Positions 42,500 to 52,791 of a stretch of DNA of 64,000 nt are shown here, one piece after another. Position 1 is the first letter of the stretch, and every line of letters starts with the position of its first letter. The DNA is taken from the NCBI GenBank assembly GCA_947627055.1, contig CANQUS010000001.1, positions 83,220 through 147,219 on the forward strand, in the 5' to 3' direction. The notes under the pieces were generated by a model. That model was not told where the DNA came from and did not search any database. It saw only the letters and a list, made by a program, of their open reading frames with translations. The translations under genes and the position numbers were made by a program. Origin of the DNA: an uncultured Clostridia bacterium. Its GTDB lineage: Bacteria > Bacillota > Clostridia > Oscillospirales > Acutalibacteraceae.

Positions 42500-43945
42500 T
42501 TAAGCAATATCCTCATCGTTGCTGTTGTCGTCACTCTCGTCTGCTCCAAAGGTTTCAAACGTGATCGAGTCAGTGTCCTCAATGTAGTATTTGTCGAGGA
42601 TCTCGTCATCAACACGGTCAAGCTCCTCTCTCGGCAAAGTCGAAAGAAGCTTCCATCCGAGGTCAAGACTTTGCTCGATAGTCCTGTTTTCGTTATAGCC
42701 CTGATTTACAAAGTAGCGTTCAAAGAGCTTGCCAAATTCAATATATTTTTTATCTACAGGGGAAAGCTCCTCCTCGCCGATAACCGAGGCGAGCGAACGT
42801 GCGTCCATAACCTTCGCATATGCGGCGAAGAGCTGATTCGCAAGCGGTGAGTGATCGGCTCTGGTGTAGCCTTCGCCGATACCGTCCTTCATAAGACGGG
42901 AAAGGGAGGGGAGAACGGAAACCGGAGGATAGAGACCGGCGCCCTCGAGAGAACGGCTGAGAACTATCTGACCCTCGGTAATGTAGCCCGTAAGGTCGGG
43001 GATAGGGTGCGTAATATCATCATTTGGCATAGTAAGTATAGGTATCTGAGTGACAGAACCGTTTTTACCCTTTATCATACCCGCACGCTCATAGAGAGAC
43101 GCGAGGTCTGAGTATAGGTAGCCGGGATAACCCTTTCTGCCGGGTATCTCGCCCTTTGACGAGCTAAATTCACGCAGAGCCTCGCAGTATGAGGTCATAT
43201 CAGTCATAATAACTAGTATGTGCATATCCAGCTCAAACGCGAGATATTCGGCTGCGGCGAGGGCACAGCGTGGTGTAAGTGTTCTCTCAATGATTGGGTC
43301 ATTTGCAAGGTTGAGGAACATAACAACCCTGCCGAGAACACCGCTTTCGTCAAAGCTTTTGCGGAAATATTCCGCAACGTCGTTCTTGACACCCATAGCG
43401 GCAAAGACGATTCCGAATTTGTTGTCCGCTCCGGCTATCTGTGCCTGTCTGACTATCTGAACAGCAAGCTCATTGTGCTTCATGCCAGAGCCTGAAAAAA
43501 TAGGGAGTTTTTGTCCGCGGATAAGCGTCATAAGTGTATCTATCGTTGAAATACCCGTATTTATATAGTTTTTTGGATAAACTCTTGATACAGGGTTTAT
43601 CGGAGTGCCATTGATGTTTGCGTTATATTGCGGATAGATTTCGCCAAGCCCGTCTATAGGCATTCCCGCTCCGTTAAATACACGACCCATTATTTCCGGA
43701 GAGAGAGCAAGCTCCATCGGACGTCCCTTCAGACGTGTACGGGCATTGTCGAGCGACATACCCTTTGTTCCCTCGAACACCTGAATTACACAGCGCTTAC
43801 CCTGAGTCTGAACTATTCTTCCGTGTCGAATCGTACCATCATCAAGACGAATATCAACGATTTCCTCAAAGAAAGCATTTTCAACATCGTCAAGAACGAT
43901 GAGCGAGCCGTTTATCTCCTTTACGCCGACATAATCGAGAACCAT
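42500..43945 (-). CDS. ntpB: V-type ATP synthase subunit B
   Basis: The non-catalytic subunit of the A3B3 hexamer, 481 residues. It has the family elements [15 protein letters not shown], the P-loop remnant [15 protein letters not shown] in place of a true Walker A, and [31 protein letters not shown]. The acidic C-terminal tail ([12 protein letters not shown]) is slightly longer than usual. It lies 59 bp behind subunit A. Confidence 0.96.
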   Translation of the reverse strand: MVLDYVGVKEINGSLIVLDDVENAFFEEIVDIRLDDGTIRHGRIVQTQGKRCVIQVFEGTKGMSLDNARTRLKGRPMELALSPEIMGRVFNGAGMPIDGLGEIYPQYNANINGTPINPVSRVYPKNYINTGISTIDTLMTLIRGQKLPIFSGSGMKHNELAVQIVRQAQIAGADNKFGIVFAAMGVKNDVAEYFRKSFDESGVLGRVVMFLNLANDPIIERTLTPRCALAAAEYLAFELDMHILVIMTDMTSYCEALREFSSSKGEIPGRKGYPGYLYSDLASLYERAGMIKGKNGSVTQIPILTMPNDDITHPIPDLTGYITEGQIVLSRSLEGAGLYPPVSVLPSLSRLMKDGIGEGYTRADHSPLANQLFAAYAKVMDARSLASVIGEEELSPVDKKYIEFGKLFERYFVNQGYNENRTIEQSLDLGWKLLSTLPREELDRVDDEILDKYYIEDTDSITFETFGADESDDNSNDEDIA

Positions 43946-44004
43946 TCAATTCACTTCCTTATTTAAGTAATATTGCCGTGGAAATTATTTAAGTGTATGT
44001 TCCC

Positions 44005-45771
44005 TTAAATAACAGATATGGTTGAAAGAGCCTCGTCAATGCTCTTATTCAGTTCATCAAACATTTCGAGCTTGTTATTGGGAATGTCATACTTCATCTT
44101 GGTGATTTTTTCAAAAAGATGAAGATCCAGTATCTGTGATATAGGAATCTGTGCGCCGATAATATGCTTAGACTTTTCATATAGATGAAGAATAGTTTTC
44201 ATCATCAGCTTTTGTTTTTCAAGGGGTACGAAGGTATCCTCCTTGTGGAAAGCGTTCTGCTGGAGAAAAGCGACGCGGATAGCTTTGGCTGTCTCGATAA
44301 CAAGCTTTTGGTCGTCAGGAAGAACATCTGAGCCTATCAGCTTAACTATTTCCATAAGTTCGCTTTCTTCGTGAAGGAGCGCTGTTACCTTACTTCTGTA
44401 CTTGATGAAATCTTCACCGAGATTTTTGCGAAACCATGGGTCAAGGTCGGTGAAGTATTCGCTGTAGCTTGTCATCCAGTTGATCGCCGGATAATGTCTT
44501 GAATAAGCAAGCGATTTATCGAGTGCCCAGAAGCAGCGAATAAAGCGCTTTGTGTTCTGAGTGACCGGCTCGGAAAAGTCAGCGCCGGGAGGAGAAACAG
44601 CACCGATAATGGTGACGGATCCCTCGAAACCGCTCAATGTGTTGATACGACCTGCTCTTTCGTAAAACTCTGAGAGCCTCGAGGGCAGATATGCGGGATA
44701 CCCCTCCTCAGCAGGCATTTCCTCAAGTCGTCCCGATATTTCACGGAGAGCCTCCGCCCAACGTGACGTCGAGTCTGCCATTATAGCGACATGGTAACCC
44801 ATGTCCCTATAATATTCGGCAAGCGTGATACCGGTATAAATCGAAGCTTCACGAGCCGCAACGGGCATGTTTGAGGTGTTAGCGATAAGTACAGTTCTGT
44901 CCGTCATGGGTCTGCCTGACTTTGGGTCGACAAGCTCGGTAAATTCTTCAAGAACCTGACTCATTTCGTTGCCGCGTTCACCGCAGCCGACATAAACGAT
45001 TATATCGGCGTCACACCACTTTGCGAGCTGATGCTGGGTCATTGTTTTGCCTGTACCGAAGCCTCCGGGGATAGCCGCTGTGCCGCCCTTTGATATTGGG
45101 AAAAGAGTATCTATAACTCTCTGACCGGTTATAAGCGGTACATCCGCGGAAAGCCTTTGAGCCGATGGTCTGGGCGTTCTTATGGGCCACTCCTGGCATA
45201 GAGTAAGGTCATGCTTTACTCCTTCATCGTCTTCAATTACTACGATAGTGTCCCTTAGCTTATATTTTCCGTCAGGCTGAACACTTACGACCTTTCCGCC
45301 CTTCAGCTTTGGGGAGACCATGCATCTGTGCTCTATGATAGCGGTTTCGGGGCAGGTCGCGTATATCTCGCCGGCTTTAAGATAATCGCCTATCTTGGCT
45401 CTGATTTTTACATTCCAATATTTATTTTCATCGAGTGATGAAACGGAGGCGCCCCTCGATATAAACGATGAGTTGGTTTTTTCCTCAATAGCTTTAAGAG
45501 GACGCTCGATTCCGTCAAATATGTTGTCGATGATACCGGGACCGAGGAGAATGTTCATAGGCTCACCTGTACCGTATATCGCGTCACCAAGCTTTAAGCC
45601 TGTTGTTTCCTCGTAAACCTGAATGGTAGTCAATTTATCCGTGATACCGATGACCTCACCGACAAGTCGCTCATCACCGACATAAACCATTTCCATCATA
45701 GAAAATGCTCTTGTGTCCTTGACTGTGACGACGGGACCATTGATCCCGTAAATAACATTGTTGTTTGCCAT
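44005..45771 (-). CDS. ntpA: V-type ATP synthase subunit A (catalytic)
   Basis: The catalytic subunit of 588 residues. It has the V-type non-homologous bulge region after the N-terminal barrel, the Walker A loop GGFGTGKT near residue 235, and Walker B-region sequences [23 protein letters not shown]. The start is ATG after GATGAAAGC, a weak RBS that suggests coupling with the preceding subunit E gene 35 bp upstream. Confidence 0.97.
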   Translation of the reverse strand: MANNNVIYGINGPVVTVKDTRAFSMMEMVYVGDERLVGEVIGITDKLTTIQVYEETTGLKLGDAIYGTGEPMNILLGPGIIDNIFDGIERPLKAIEEKTNSSFISRGASVSSLDENKYWNVKIRAKIGDYLKAGEIYATCPETAIIEHRCMVSPKLKGGKVVSVQPDGKYKLRDTIVVIEDDEGVKHDLTLCQEWPIRTPRPSAQRLSADVPLITGQRVIDTLFPISKGGTAAIPGGFGTGKTMTQHQLAKWCDADIIVYVGCGERGNEMSQVLEEFTELVDPKSGRPMTDRTVLIANTSNMPVAAREASIYTGITLAEYYRDMGYHVAIMADSTSRWAEALREISGRLEEMPAEEGYPAYLPSRLSEFYERAGRINTLSGFEGSVTIIGAVSPPGADFSEPVTQNTKRFIRCFWALDKSLAYSRHYPAINWMTSYSEYFTDLDPWFRKNLGEDFIKYRSKVTALLHEESELMEIVKLIGSDVLPDDQKLVIETAKAIRVAFLQQNAFHKEDTFVPLEKQKLMMKTILHLYEKSKHIIGAQIPISQILDLHLFEKITKMKYDIPNNKLEMFDELNKSIDEALSTISVI

Positions 45772-45806
45772 GCTTTCATCTCATTTTCCGATTTAAAGTG
45801 TCATAC

Positions 45807-46460
45807 CTATTCTGTGACCTTTAGACCTGAATTTTTGTAGAACCACTCCCGCTGACCGTCGAGTTTTGTGTCCAGAGTATCATCGGCGATAAGTCCGAGA
45901 CTTGCGCTTCTGCCTGTGATACCGCCGATCTTAATTTCTTTTGACGCTTTGATCTCGCATGAGGGAGAAAAAGCCGCTTTTATTTTATCGGCAAGCTTTT
46001 TCTCTTTGGTTCTTTCTGCTGTATAAGCTGCCCTCAGCTTTTCTGAAAATCTGAGATCCTCGCTTTTAACATATAATACAACGTCATCGGACTCGAGGGC
46101 CAAGGCTATCTTTTTAACACTGTCAAGCAGGAACTTTTCGTACTCCGAGGTTTTTGTAAAGGTGAGGAGCTTTTGTGCCGCTTTCTGAAAAACCTTGTCC
46201 GCCATCTCGTTGCGCTTCTCAAAGAGCTTTTTTTTGCTCTCCATCTCATCTCGTGAAAGCCTGCCCGAGATGTCCCTCTTTATTGCTGACATTTCTCTCT
46301 GAATGAGGGTATATGCTTCGCGCAAGCCCTCGGACTCCGCGCTTTCAAGTTCTTTCTTTTTATATGCTTCAAATTCAAGGCGAAGCTGGTTTCTTTGTTC
46401 TTCGGCATATTTTTCAATAGCCTTTAAAAAATTATCTGCATTGCTCTGTGTTTCCGACAT
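45807..46460 (-). CDS. ntpE: V-type ATP synthase subunit E
   Basis: A peripheral stator stalk subunit of 217 residues. The N-terminal half is a charged coiled coil (EKYAEEQRNQLRLEFEAYKK), and the C-terminal domain resembles the globular E head with GGITGRSASLGLIADDTLDT. The start follows GGAGGTGAC. E pairs with the G/H-like subunit at the operon's head to form the stalk. Confidence 0.88.
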   Translation of the reverse strand: MSETQSNADNFLKAIEKYAEEQRNQLRLEFEAYKKKELESAESEGLREAYTLIQREMSAIKRDISGRLSRDEMESKKKLFEKRNEMADKVFQKAAQKLLTFTKTSEYEKFLLDSVKKIALALESDDVVLYVKSEDLRFSEKLRAAYTAERTKEKKLADKIKAAFSPSCEIKASKEIKIGGITGRSASLGLIADDTLDTKLDGQREWFYKNSGLKVTE

Positions 46461-46480
46461 GATGTCACCTCCAAAGCGAA

Positions 46481-46789
46481 TTATATCTTGACGCCTATCG
46501 CGTCGCGGACATATTTAGTAATACTGTCCTTAGCACGTCCGTTGCCGTGTCTGTCGGGGATCTCGACAATAAGCGGCTGACGTCGGTTAAGCTTTAGGTT
46601 ATAAACAAGGTCGGGACAAAGGGAAACGAGGCGTTCTGTCATAAGAATGACCGCTACGTCATCGCAGTCCATTGCCCTTGTGAGAGCGTCACGAACCTCG
46701 CTGTCCTTGTGTACGACAACGCCGTCAATTCCCGCAAGGCGCATACCCATTGCCGTATCAACATTATCGCTGATTAAATAAAAGCGCAT
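46481..46789 (-). CDS. ntpF: V-type ATP synthase subunit F
   Basis: A 102-residue Rossmann-like rotor protein that binds subunit D. It begins MRFYLISDNVDTAMGMRLAG and has the conserved VAVILMTERL strand-turn. The ATG at 46789 follows AGGTGAG; the frame is open further upstream but overlaps the K gene. Naming differs between systems (the Enterococcus equivalent is NtpG). Confidence 0.9.
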   Translation of the reverse strand: MRFYLISDNVDTAMGMRLAGIDGVVVHKDSEVRDALTRAMDCDDVAVILMTERLVSLCPDLVYNLKLNRRQPLIVEIPDRHGNGRAKDSITKYVRDAIGVKI

Positions 46790-46829
46790 AAGCTCACCTG
46801 ACCTTAATATGTAAATTATATGAAATCTA

Positions 46830-47255
46830 TTAGAACTTGTTGAGAATAAGGATAGATACAAGAAGTCCGTAAAGAGCAACACCTTCACCTAACGCAACGA
46901 AGATAAGAGACTTACCGAATGCCTTAGGATCCTCACTTGTTGCGCCTATAGCGGCAGGAGCAGCGCCGGCAACGGCGATACCTCCGCCTATACCTGATAT
47001 ACCTGTCGCGAGCGCGGCAGCAAGCATACCCATACCGCTTGCCATTGAGTCCATACCCGCTGCTGTCGCGTCGGCTGCATTTACGGTCATAGGAAAGATA
47101 AGGCAGGCAAGACCGACGATGCAGAACGAAGCGATCTGAGTGCAAACGGCTGTTTTACGCTTTGCTCCGCTTTTTACAGCCTTATAAGCAAGGGCAACAG
47201 AGCCTACCAAGAATACAACGGGTACCGCGAGTAATACAAATTCCATAATTTCCAT
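46830..47255 (-). CDS. ntpK: V-type ATP synthase membrane rotor subunit K
   Basis: The proteolipid subunit of the ion-conducting ring, 141 residues and four helices. The second hairpin is well conserved: a Gly/Ala-rich helix (GISGIGGGIAVAGAAPAAIG) and the ion-binding carboxylate E124 in VALGEGVALYG. The first hairpin has no equivalent carboxylate, so each chain offers one ion site. No Gln partner or Ser/Thr after the Glu, as known for sodium rings, is obvious, which leans toward protons (inference). RBS GGAGGAA. Confidence 0.9.
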   Translation of the reverse strand: MEIMEFVLLAVPVVFLVGSVALAYKAVKSGAKRKTAVCTQIASFCIVGLACLIFPMTVNAADATAAGMDSMASGMGMLAAALATGISGIGGGIAVAGAAPAAIGATSEDPKAFGKSLIFVALGEGVALYGLLVSILILNKF

Positions 47256-47333
47256 GATTCAATTCCTCCACAAATTTAATTAAAATAATATTATAATTTC
47301 ATACGGAAGAGCCGTATAAAATCATAGCCTGTT

Positions 47334-49265
47334 TCATTCGAGCCTTACAGGTCTGAACTCTCTGCCCTGACCGACATAGAATCGGCTGAACAGCTCGTAA
47401 TATTCGAGTCTTAAAACCTGGATCGCAACAAGGAGTGCCTCGAGAGCCATGACGATGGCGTTTCCTATTGCTACTATTATCACATACATAACTCCGCCGC
47501 CAGACATATTTGCAAGTGTGAATACTACGAGCATCATGCCCGCGTGAACAAGGACGTATGCGCCTATACGCAGGAACGACATTGTGTTCGTAACGTAGCT
47601 CAAGCACGTTTCAAAAAGCTCAAAGAAGTTCTGCACGCAATATTCTCCCCATTTTTGCGGCTGCCAGTTTTTATTGCCGGAGACGAGCTTGCCGAGCGGC
47701 TCACGCAGGAATATGAGAATGAGCGGTATTATTATAAGGGCTATCACATATATGACGTTCATCAGTTGAATACCGAGGACCATCTGGCACACAAGTCCGA
47801 CAACTAGCGAGGTATAGAACACAAAGCCCGCGATACCGTTAGGTCCGAATAAACCGCTTTCGTAATCACGCCGTTTGAGTGATGAGAATATATTCATCAG
47901 CATTACAATCATGATTACCACAGCGCCGACTCCCACAGAAGCATAGACTATCATGTTTGAGGTGGCAGGCGACATGACGTCAACGGGCTTTTCGTCCATA
48001 CCGAACAGCAGTTTGTATATCGGGTTAAAGGCTTCCTCAAACCCAAAGCACGACCCGTATATAAACCCGAAAATCGCCGAGGATATTCCGCATGGTATGA
48101 GTATCTTGCCTATATCCATTTTTTTTAGCTTCCACATCAGACCGCCGACTATAGAAAGGAGTATACCCTGACCGAAATCTCCGAACATTATTCCGAAAAA
48201 TAACGTATAGGTTATAGCAACGAGCATTGTCGGGTCTAACTCATTATAATTCGGAAGCCCGAACATCTTGACATAGTATTCGTACCGTTTGGAAAAGGCG
48301 GGGTTTTTGAGTATAACGGGGGGAGAGTGTTTTATTTCATCATTGCCGTCGCTGAGCGAATACTCTATACTTGATATTTTATCTAGTCCCTCGGCAAACG
48401 TGTTCTCATATTCCGCGGGTATCCAGCCTACAAGTATGAAATTTTTGTGGTACTGATAGACGTATCGTTTTATCGTATAGTAGGTATTCATTTCCTTGAG
48501 CCTGCTGTAATACATCATGCATTTGTCTTCCTCAGCCGCCCAAAAAATCGAAATTTGCTGTTCTATTTTTGTTAGTCTCTGTCGGAGTGTGATCTCCTTC
48601 ATTTTCAGCTGCTCAATGTATTTATCGGGATCGGTAATATCCGACGGAAGCTTCAAACGCTCAAAATAAAGGTTCGCGAAAATCCTGTCTATCTCGTCCT
48701 CGCTGCCTAGAGGGGAGAAATAAACTCCCCAATAATGCGTTTGGTCATTAGAACATGGAAAGAACAGCACATACGGGTTGTTGTTTAATTCTTTCAGTCT
48801 GTCGAAGCTTTCCTTTGGTATACGTCCGAAGTTGACATTGACGTATCGGCAGGAAAACAGCTTTTTCATATCGAGATTACTCCCGATAAAATGGTTAAGC
48901 TCCTCCTGATTTCTCAGGCACTCGTTCAGTTCCGATTTTATTTTAATTTTCTCGGCTGAAAATCTGTCAAGCTTAGAGGAGAGAAACTTAACATATTTGC
49001 GGATACCGCTTTCACTTACCGTGAATCGCTTGACTTTTTTGAACTTTAACTCTATATCTGCTGCCTGCGCAGAGGAGACAAGCTCGGACAGCGGTTCCTG
49101 ATATGGATTTCTTTCGTTGATCGGAACAAACTCTCCGGTGTTTTCGTAGAATGTCATTGCATCGTCCGGGTGGAATATTCCCGATTCGCCGCAATATCGT
49201 ATGACCCTTTCAAGCTCCGAAGTAAGACCGATAATACTGATCGCCTTAACAGGCATTACGGACAC
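47334..49265 (-). CDS. ntpI: V-type ATP synthase subunit I (membrane stator)
   Basis: The 643-residue a-type subunit forms the ion half-channels against the K ring. Residues 1 to about 330 form the cytoplasmic arm, with coiled coils. The rest has seven or eight membrane helices, including the conserved FGIMFGDFGQG and the late SFLRIGAYVLVHAGMM, with essential arginines in the final helices. The start lies 14 bp behind subunit C with RBS GAGGTGATT. Confidence 0.94.
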   Translation of the reverse strand: MSVMPVKAISIIGLTSELERVIRYCGESGIFHPDDAMTFYENTGEFVPINERNPYQEPLSELVSSAQAADIELKFKKVKRFTVSESGIRKYVKFLSSKLDRFSAEKIKIKSELNECLRNQEELNHFIGSNLDMKKLFSCRYVNVNFGRIPKESFDRLKELNNNPYVLFFPCSNDQTHYWGVYFSPLGSEDEIDRIFANLYFERLKLPSDITDPDKYIEQLKMKEITLRQRLTKIEQQISIFWAAEEDKCMMYYSRLKEMNTYYTIKRYVYQYHKNFILVGWIPAEYENTFAEGLDKISSIEYSLSDGNDEIKHSPPVILKNPAFSKRYEYYVKMFGLPNYNELDPTMLVAITYTLFFGIMFGDFGQGILLSIVGGLMWKLKKMDIGKILIPCGISSAIFGFIYGSCFGFEEAFNPIYKLLFGMDEKPVDVMSPATSNMIVYASVGVGAVVIMIVMLMNIFSSLKRRDYESGLFGPNGIAGFVFYTSLVVGLVCQMVLGIQLMNVIYVIALIIIPLILIFLREPLGKLVSGNKNWQPQKWGEYCVQNFFELFETCLSYVTNTMSFLRIGAYVLVHAGMMLVVFTLANMSGGGVMYVIIVAIGNAIVMALEALLVAIQVLRLEYYELFSRFYVGQGREFRPVRLE

Positions 49266-49279
49266 ATAATCACCTCATT

Positions 49280-50317
49280 TCATCTTATTAGAAGTCTTTC
49301 TTTTTCTTCCTCGGACAATCCGTATCGAGCACCCTCGATGAGATTTATTATATTTGAAAATTCTATTTCAGCAAGCGTTACATAGGATAACATGACTACC
49401 GAGGAGTTGACCGAAAGCCTTATGTTGCGCTTGCTGTAAGCGGCTTTTAGGGCAGAACCGATCTGTGCCTGCGTAGAATATTCGGTTTTAGTCAGGGTTT
49501 TTCCTATATAGGTGGATCCAAGTATTTTAAAAAGCTCGTTTTTGTCATTTGCCTGAAGCATTGAGTCGATTTGAGCCTTTTTTAGTCTGCCGAATGGCAG
49601 CAACAGACTCCTTGTATATTCCTCTGAAGCATTGTAGGAGAATCTGAGTCTCGAAATTTTGACAAAGTTCCTGAAATCAACAAACGCGTTCATAAGATTT
49701 AAAAGTTCCTTTTTTTCGCTGCCCTTGGTGTGATTGTTGACGGCGTCATAAATCAGTTCATAATTATATATATAGAGAGCATTCTCGATTTTAGGAATGT
49801 CAAGGGGTTCATCGCCTTTAGGAATAAACCTTCTGACGATTTTAGAATACCTCGTGTTGTCTATAACATCACACAGTTCTTCAAGATTGCTTACGTCGGA
49901 GAACTGTTTAAGTCGGAGCTTGGTGTATTTTTCAAAGAAAACGGGCAGTTCATAGGCATACTCGGATGCCCTCCCGATGCTCATGAGCGTGATACATCTC
50001 ATAATTTGTTCAATTTCCAAACGATTGATAAAAAACCTTGTCAGAAACTGTTCGGAATTCATATCGAATCTTGCGAGAGATGCTCTTTCGTAGAATATTT
50101 TTTTCTTCAGCAATGTTTCAAGCTGACCGCGATGAACCTCGTTTTCGTTTAATCCGGCAAGTATCTCGGAATAAACCGTCTGATTTTTAAGATAAGCAGC
50201 GACCTCAGCTACGGTCTTGCAGGCGAGCAGATCCTCATAATCCTTATCGGTAAGTCTTCTGCCGTACATAGTCCTTGCCTTGGCAAGGATCGCGTTTGAC
50301 GACATAGAGGAAAGCAT
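49280..50317 (-). CDS. ntpC: V-type ATP synthase subunit C
   Basis: Subunit C (d in eukaryotes) links the rotor shaft to the K ring. The 345-residue, largely helical protein contains NAILAKARTMYGRRLTDKDYEDLL at the start and an RLRFSYNASE segment in the middle. The ATG follows GGGGTGA, 4 bp after the preceding stop. Confidence 0.92.
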   Translation of the reverse strand: MLSSMSSNAILAKARTMYGRRLTDKDYEDLLACKTVAEVAAYLKNQTVYSEILAGLNENEVHRGQLETLLKKKIFYERASLARFDMNSEQFLTRFFINRLEIEQIMRCITLMSIGRASEYAYELPVFFEKYTKLRLKQFSDVSNLEELCDVIDNTRYSKIVRRFIPKGDEPLDIPKIENALYIYNYELIYDAVNNHTKGSEKKELLNLMNAFVDFRNFVKISRLRFSYNASEEYTRSLLLPFGRLKKAQIDSMLQANDKNELFKILGSTYIGKTLTKTEYSTQAQIGSALKAAYSKRNIRLSVNSSVVMLSYVTLAEIEFSNIINLIEGARYGLSEEEKERLLIR

Positions 50318-50321
50318 AAAA

Positions 50322-50633
50322 TCACCCCGATATTACTCTCTTAAATATTTCATCGACCCAACGGTCACAGTTGGCGGCGAAAATCTCATCAAGCTTTTTT
50401 TCGAGCTTCGCATGACTTTCACGAGTTTCGGCAAGTGCCTTTTCAGCGGCGTCACGTTCCGACTGTGTGTTGAGCTGTATACGATTTCTCGCTCGTTCAA
50501 GATAGTCGTTGATTATGTTTTCCTTGGCGGCAGCGACTTCTTTCTCGTAGTCGAGCTTGCTTTCGAGGATCTCATCGTTCAAGTCGCGAGCTTTTTCATC
50601 CATCTCGACTATTTTTGAGATCATATCATTCAT
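50322..50633 (-). CDS. V-type ATP synthase stalk subunit (G/H-like)
   Basis: A 103-residue coiled-coil protein, first gene of the operon. Nearly the whole length is charged helix (KIVEMDEKARDLNDEILESK, then EKALAETRESHAKLEKKL), typical of the peripheral stalk partner of subunit E. Sequence conservation is low, so the call depends on position and coiled-coil character. The ATG at 50633 follows ACGGAGGTG. The leader hairpin lies directly upstream. Confidence 0.78.
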   Translation of the reverse strand: MNDMISKIVEMDEKARDLNDEILESKLDYEKEVAAAKENIINDYLERARNRIQLNTQSERDAAEKALAETRESHAKLEKKLDEIFAANCDRWVDEIFKRVISG

Positions 50634-50659
50634 AATCTGTACACCTCCGTAAAAATAAT

Positions 50660-50704
50660 AGGTGTGGAGAAACAACTATACAATAGCTTGTTTCCTCCAC
50701 ACCT
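50660..50704 (-). promoter_or_regulatory. Terminator-like hairpin in the V-ATPase operon leader
   Basis: AGGTGTGGAG (50660-50669) pairs with CTCCACACCT (50695-50704), and AAACAA (50670-50675) with TTGTTT (50688-50693), giving 16 pairs with one bulged base. Read on the minus strand it is followed by ATTATTTTT and then the RBS. It lies between the promoter and the first gene and may act as an attenuator or a stabiliser of the 5' end. Confidence 0.6.
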
Positions 50705-50720
50705 CCCTGTGTTCTGCTAA

Positions 50721-50749
50721 ATAATATCACAAATTGTTTGTAATTTCAA
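50721..50749 (-). promoter_or_regulatory. Sigma-A promoter of the V-ATPase operon
   Basis: On the minus strand, TTGAAA (50744-50749) and TATTAT (50721-50726) with a 17-bp spacer lie upstream of the leader hairpin. Confidence 0.75.
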
Positions 50750-50837
50750 GTTGAATTTTCGACAATTTGGCTCAACATATATATGATTAAATTGTTTAAC
50801 TTTTATTTTCCCACGTTAAAGGTATTTGAAATCTTGA

Positions 50838-52196
50838 TTAGTTTTTAAGGCTCTGGAGTGGAGCGGGTATTCTTCCGCCTCGCGCTATAAGTCTTGAGGG
50901 AGACTTAGTATTTACCTCCATTACGGGACCTCCGCCAAGCAGACCGCCGAAGCTGAGTTCCTCTCCGACATTCTTTCCGATCGCGGGGATCAGCCTTACA
51001 GCTGTCGTCTTTGAGTTTACCATTCCGATCGCCGCCTCGTCAGCGATAATACCCGAGATGACATCAGGGTCGGTATCTCCGGGTATTACTATCATATCAA
51101 GGCCTACGGAGCACACCGCTGTCATAGCCTCCAGCTTAACAATAGAAAGTGACTTGCTCCTTGCCGCCTCGATCATTCCTGCATCCTCGGTTACAGGGAT
51201 AAATGCTCCGGAAAGACCGCCTACATGCGACGAAGCCATAGTGCCGCCCTTCTTGACGGCGTCATTGAGCAAAGCAAGACAGGCTGTCGTGCCATGCGCT
51301 CCGCACTGCTCAAGTCCCATTTCCTCAAGGATATATGCGACAGAATCGCCAACCGCAGGCGTTGGAGCAAGTGAAAGATCGACAATGCCGAATGGAACGC
51401 ACAGTCTCCTTGAGGCTTCCTGTGCAACGAGCTGTCCGGCGCGGGTTATCTTGAACGCGGTGCGCTTAACTATGTCGGCTACCTCGGTGATATTGCAGTC
51501 GCCCGCCTTTGCGAGTGCTGCGCGTACAACTCCGGGGCCTGAAACGCCTACGTTTATCACACAGTCAGGCTCGCCTGTTCCGTGGAACGCACCCGCCATA
51601 AACGGATTATCCTCGGGAGCATTGCAAAATACAACGAGCTTTGCCGCACCTATGCAGTCTTTGTCCTTAGTTTGCTCGGCTGTTTCCTTGATTATACGTC
51701 CCATCTTGGCAACCGCATCCATATTGATACCCGCCCTTGTACTGCCAATATTGACGGACGAGCATACGTTATCAGTAACCGCAAGGGCTTCGGGTATACT
51801 TTCGATCAGCGCATAATCGCCGGGAGCGAAGCCCTTATGGACCAGAGATGAATATCCGCCCACAAAGTTTACGCCGACAGTCTTTGAGGCTTTATCGAGA
51901 ATTTTCGCAAATTTTATAGGGCTTTTTGTCGGGCAGGCTGCAGCAATGAGTGCTATGGGAGTGACTGCTATCCTTTTGTGTATTATAGGTATACCGAAAT
52001 CCCTGCTTATGTCCTCTCCTGTTTTGACTAGATCCTTTGCATATCTGCAGATCTTGTCATATATCTTGTCACATGCCCTGTCAATATCTGAGTCGATACA
52101 ATCGAGCAGCGAGATCCCCATTGTGATAGTACGGACATCGAGATTTTCGTTGTCTATCATATTGATAGTTTCAAGTATATCATGTGAGTTTATCAT
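50838..52196 (-). CDS. PFL-family protein (DUF711/UPF0210)
   Basis: A 452-residue protein of the DUF711 family, distantly related to pyruvate formate-lyase barrel proteins but lacking a known reaction. It starts [14 protein letters not shown] and carries the conserved segments [49 protein letters not shown] and [20 protein letters not shown]. The frame opens at 52220 with a TTG, but MINxxDILETI is the usual family start. It is coupled to an upstream ACT-domain gene, a pairing widespread in Firmicutes and methanogens. Confidence 0.9.
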   Translation of the reverse strand: MINSHDILETINMIDNENLDVRTITMGISLLDCIDSDIDRACDKIYDKICRYAKDLVKTGEDISRDFGIPIIHKRIAVTPIALIAAACPTKSPIKFAKILDKASKTVGVNFVGGYSSLVHKGFAPGDYALIESIPEALAVTDNVCSSVNIGSTRAGINMDAVAKMGRIIKETAEQTKDKDCIGAAKLVVFCNAPEDNPFMAGAFHGTGEPDCVINVGVSGPGVVRAALAKAGDCNITEVADIVKRTAFKITRAGQLVAQEASRRLCVPFGIVDLSLAPTPAVGDSVAYILEEMGLEQCGAHGTTACLALLNDAVKKGGTMASSHVGGLSGAFIPVTEDAGMIEAARSKSLSIVKLEAMTAVCSVGLDMIVIPGDTDPDVISGIIADEAAIGMVNSKTTAVRLIPAIGKNVGEELSFGGLLGGGPVMEVNTKSPSRLIARGGRIPAPLQSLKN

Positions 52197-52232
52197 TTTT
52201 GATTTTATCAGTCCCTTCAAATATGCTTTTGA

Positions 52233-52502
52233 TCAGATGCGGTGCATAGCATTGAAAATATCCTCGTGCATGACATGGACCTTAAGCCCGAGAGCGTCCC
52301 CGAGCGCGACAAGCCTGTCGGCAAGCTCGGAATAAGGGGCAGTGAGCTTATCTATATCAATAAACATTATCATAGCAAACATTCCCTGAAGAACGCTTTG
52401 TGTCACCTCGATTATATTTGCTCCGGCATCGGCGCATACGTTTGAGACCTTTGCGAGTATACCGACATTATCCTGTCCGATAACAGTGATTACAGCACGC
52501 AT
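52233..52502 (-). CDS. ACT-domain protein (UPF0237)
   Basis: A free-standing ACT domain of 89 residues, with VITVIGQDNVGILAKVSNVCA and IIEVTQSVLQGMF. ACT domains bind small ligands, often amino acids. It precedes the PFL-family gene by 36 bp and probably regulates or assists it. RBS AGGAGGAA. Confidence 0.92.
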   Translation of the reverse strand: MRAVITVIGQDNVGILAKVSNVCADAGANIIEVTQSVLQGMFAMIMFIDIDKLTAPYSELADRLVALGDALGLKVHVMHEDIFNAMHRI

Positions 52503-52537
52503 AGCTTTATTCCTCCTGAGTTTTTGAATCTTATTTG

Positions 52538-52566
52538 ATTATCCGATATAAAACCTGACTTGTCAA
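52538..52566 (-). promoter_or_regulatory. Sigma-A promoter of the ACT-PFL pair
   Basis: A perfect TTGACA (52561-52566, minus strand) and GATAAT (52538-52543) are 17 bp apart, ahead of the ACT gene. The remaining gap up to 52791 holds no gene; TATAAT-like boxes at 52720-52735 probably belong to the divergent PHP gene. Confidence 0.8.
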
Positions 52567-52791
52567 GTTTTTTTTACATTTTAATGAATAACAGTATACA
52601 CTTTGTTAAAATCTAAGCTGCCGGAATTTTGTACATCATTAAACTTATATAATTTCCTCTGAAATATTATAGATATTTGTGTTGTTATGTCGGTATATTT
52701 TTAAAAGACCATATGCTATAATACATAGTATAATAATGGCGGATAATAGAACAGTTCTGCATATTTTTTACTTTGAAGGGATGCTCAGAGA

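Noticed and set aside
51058..51816. 252-codon plus-strand ORF inside the PFL-family gene
   Set aside because: Its low-complexity Ser/Pro/Ala composition mirrors the opposite strand of a conserved gene.
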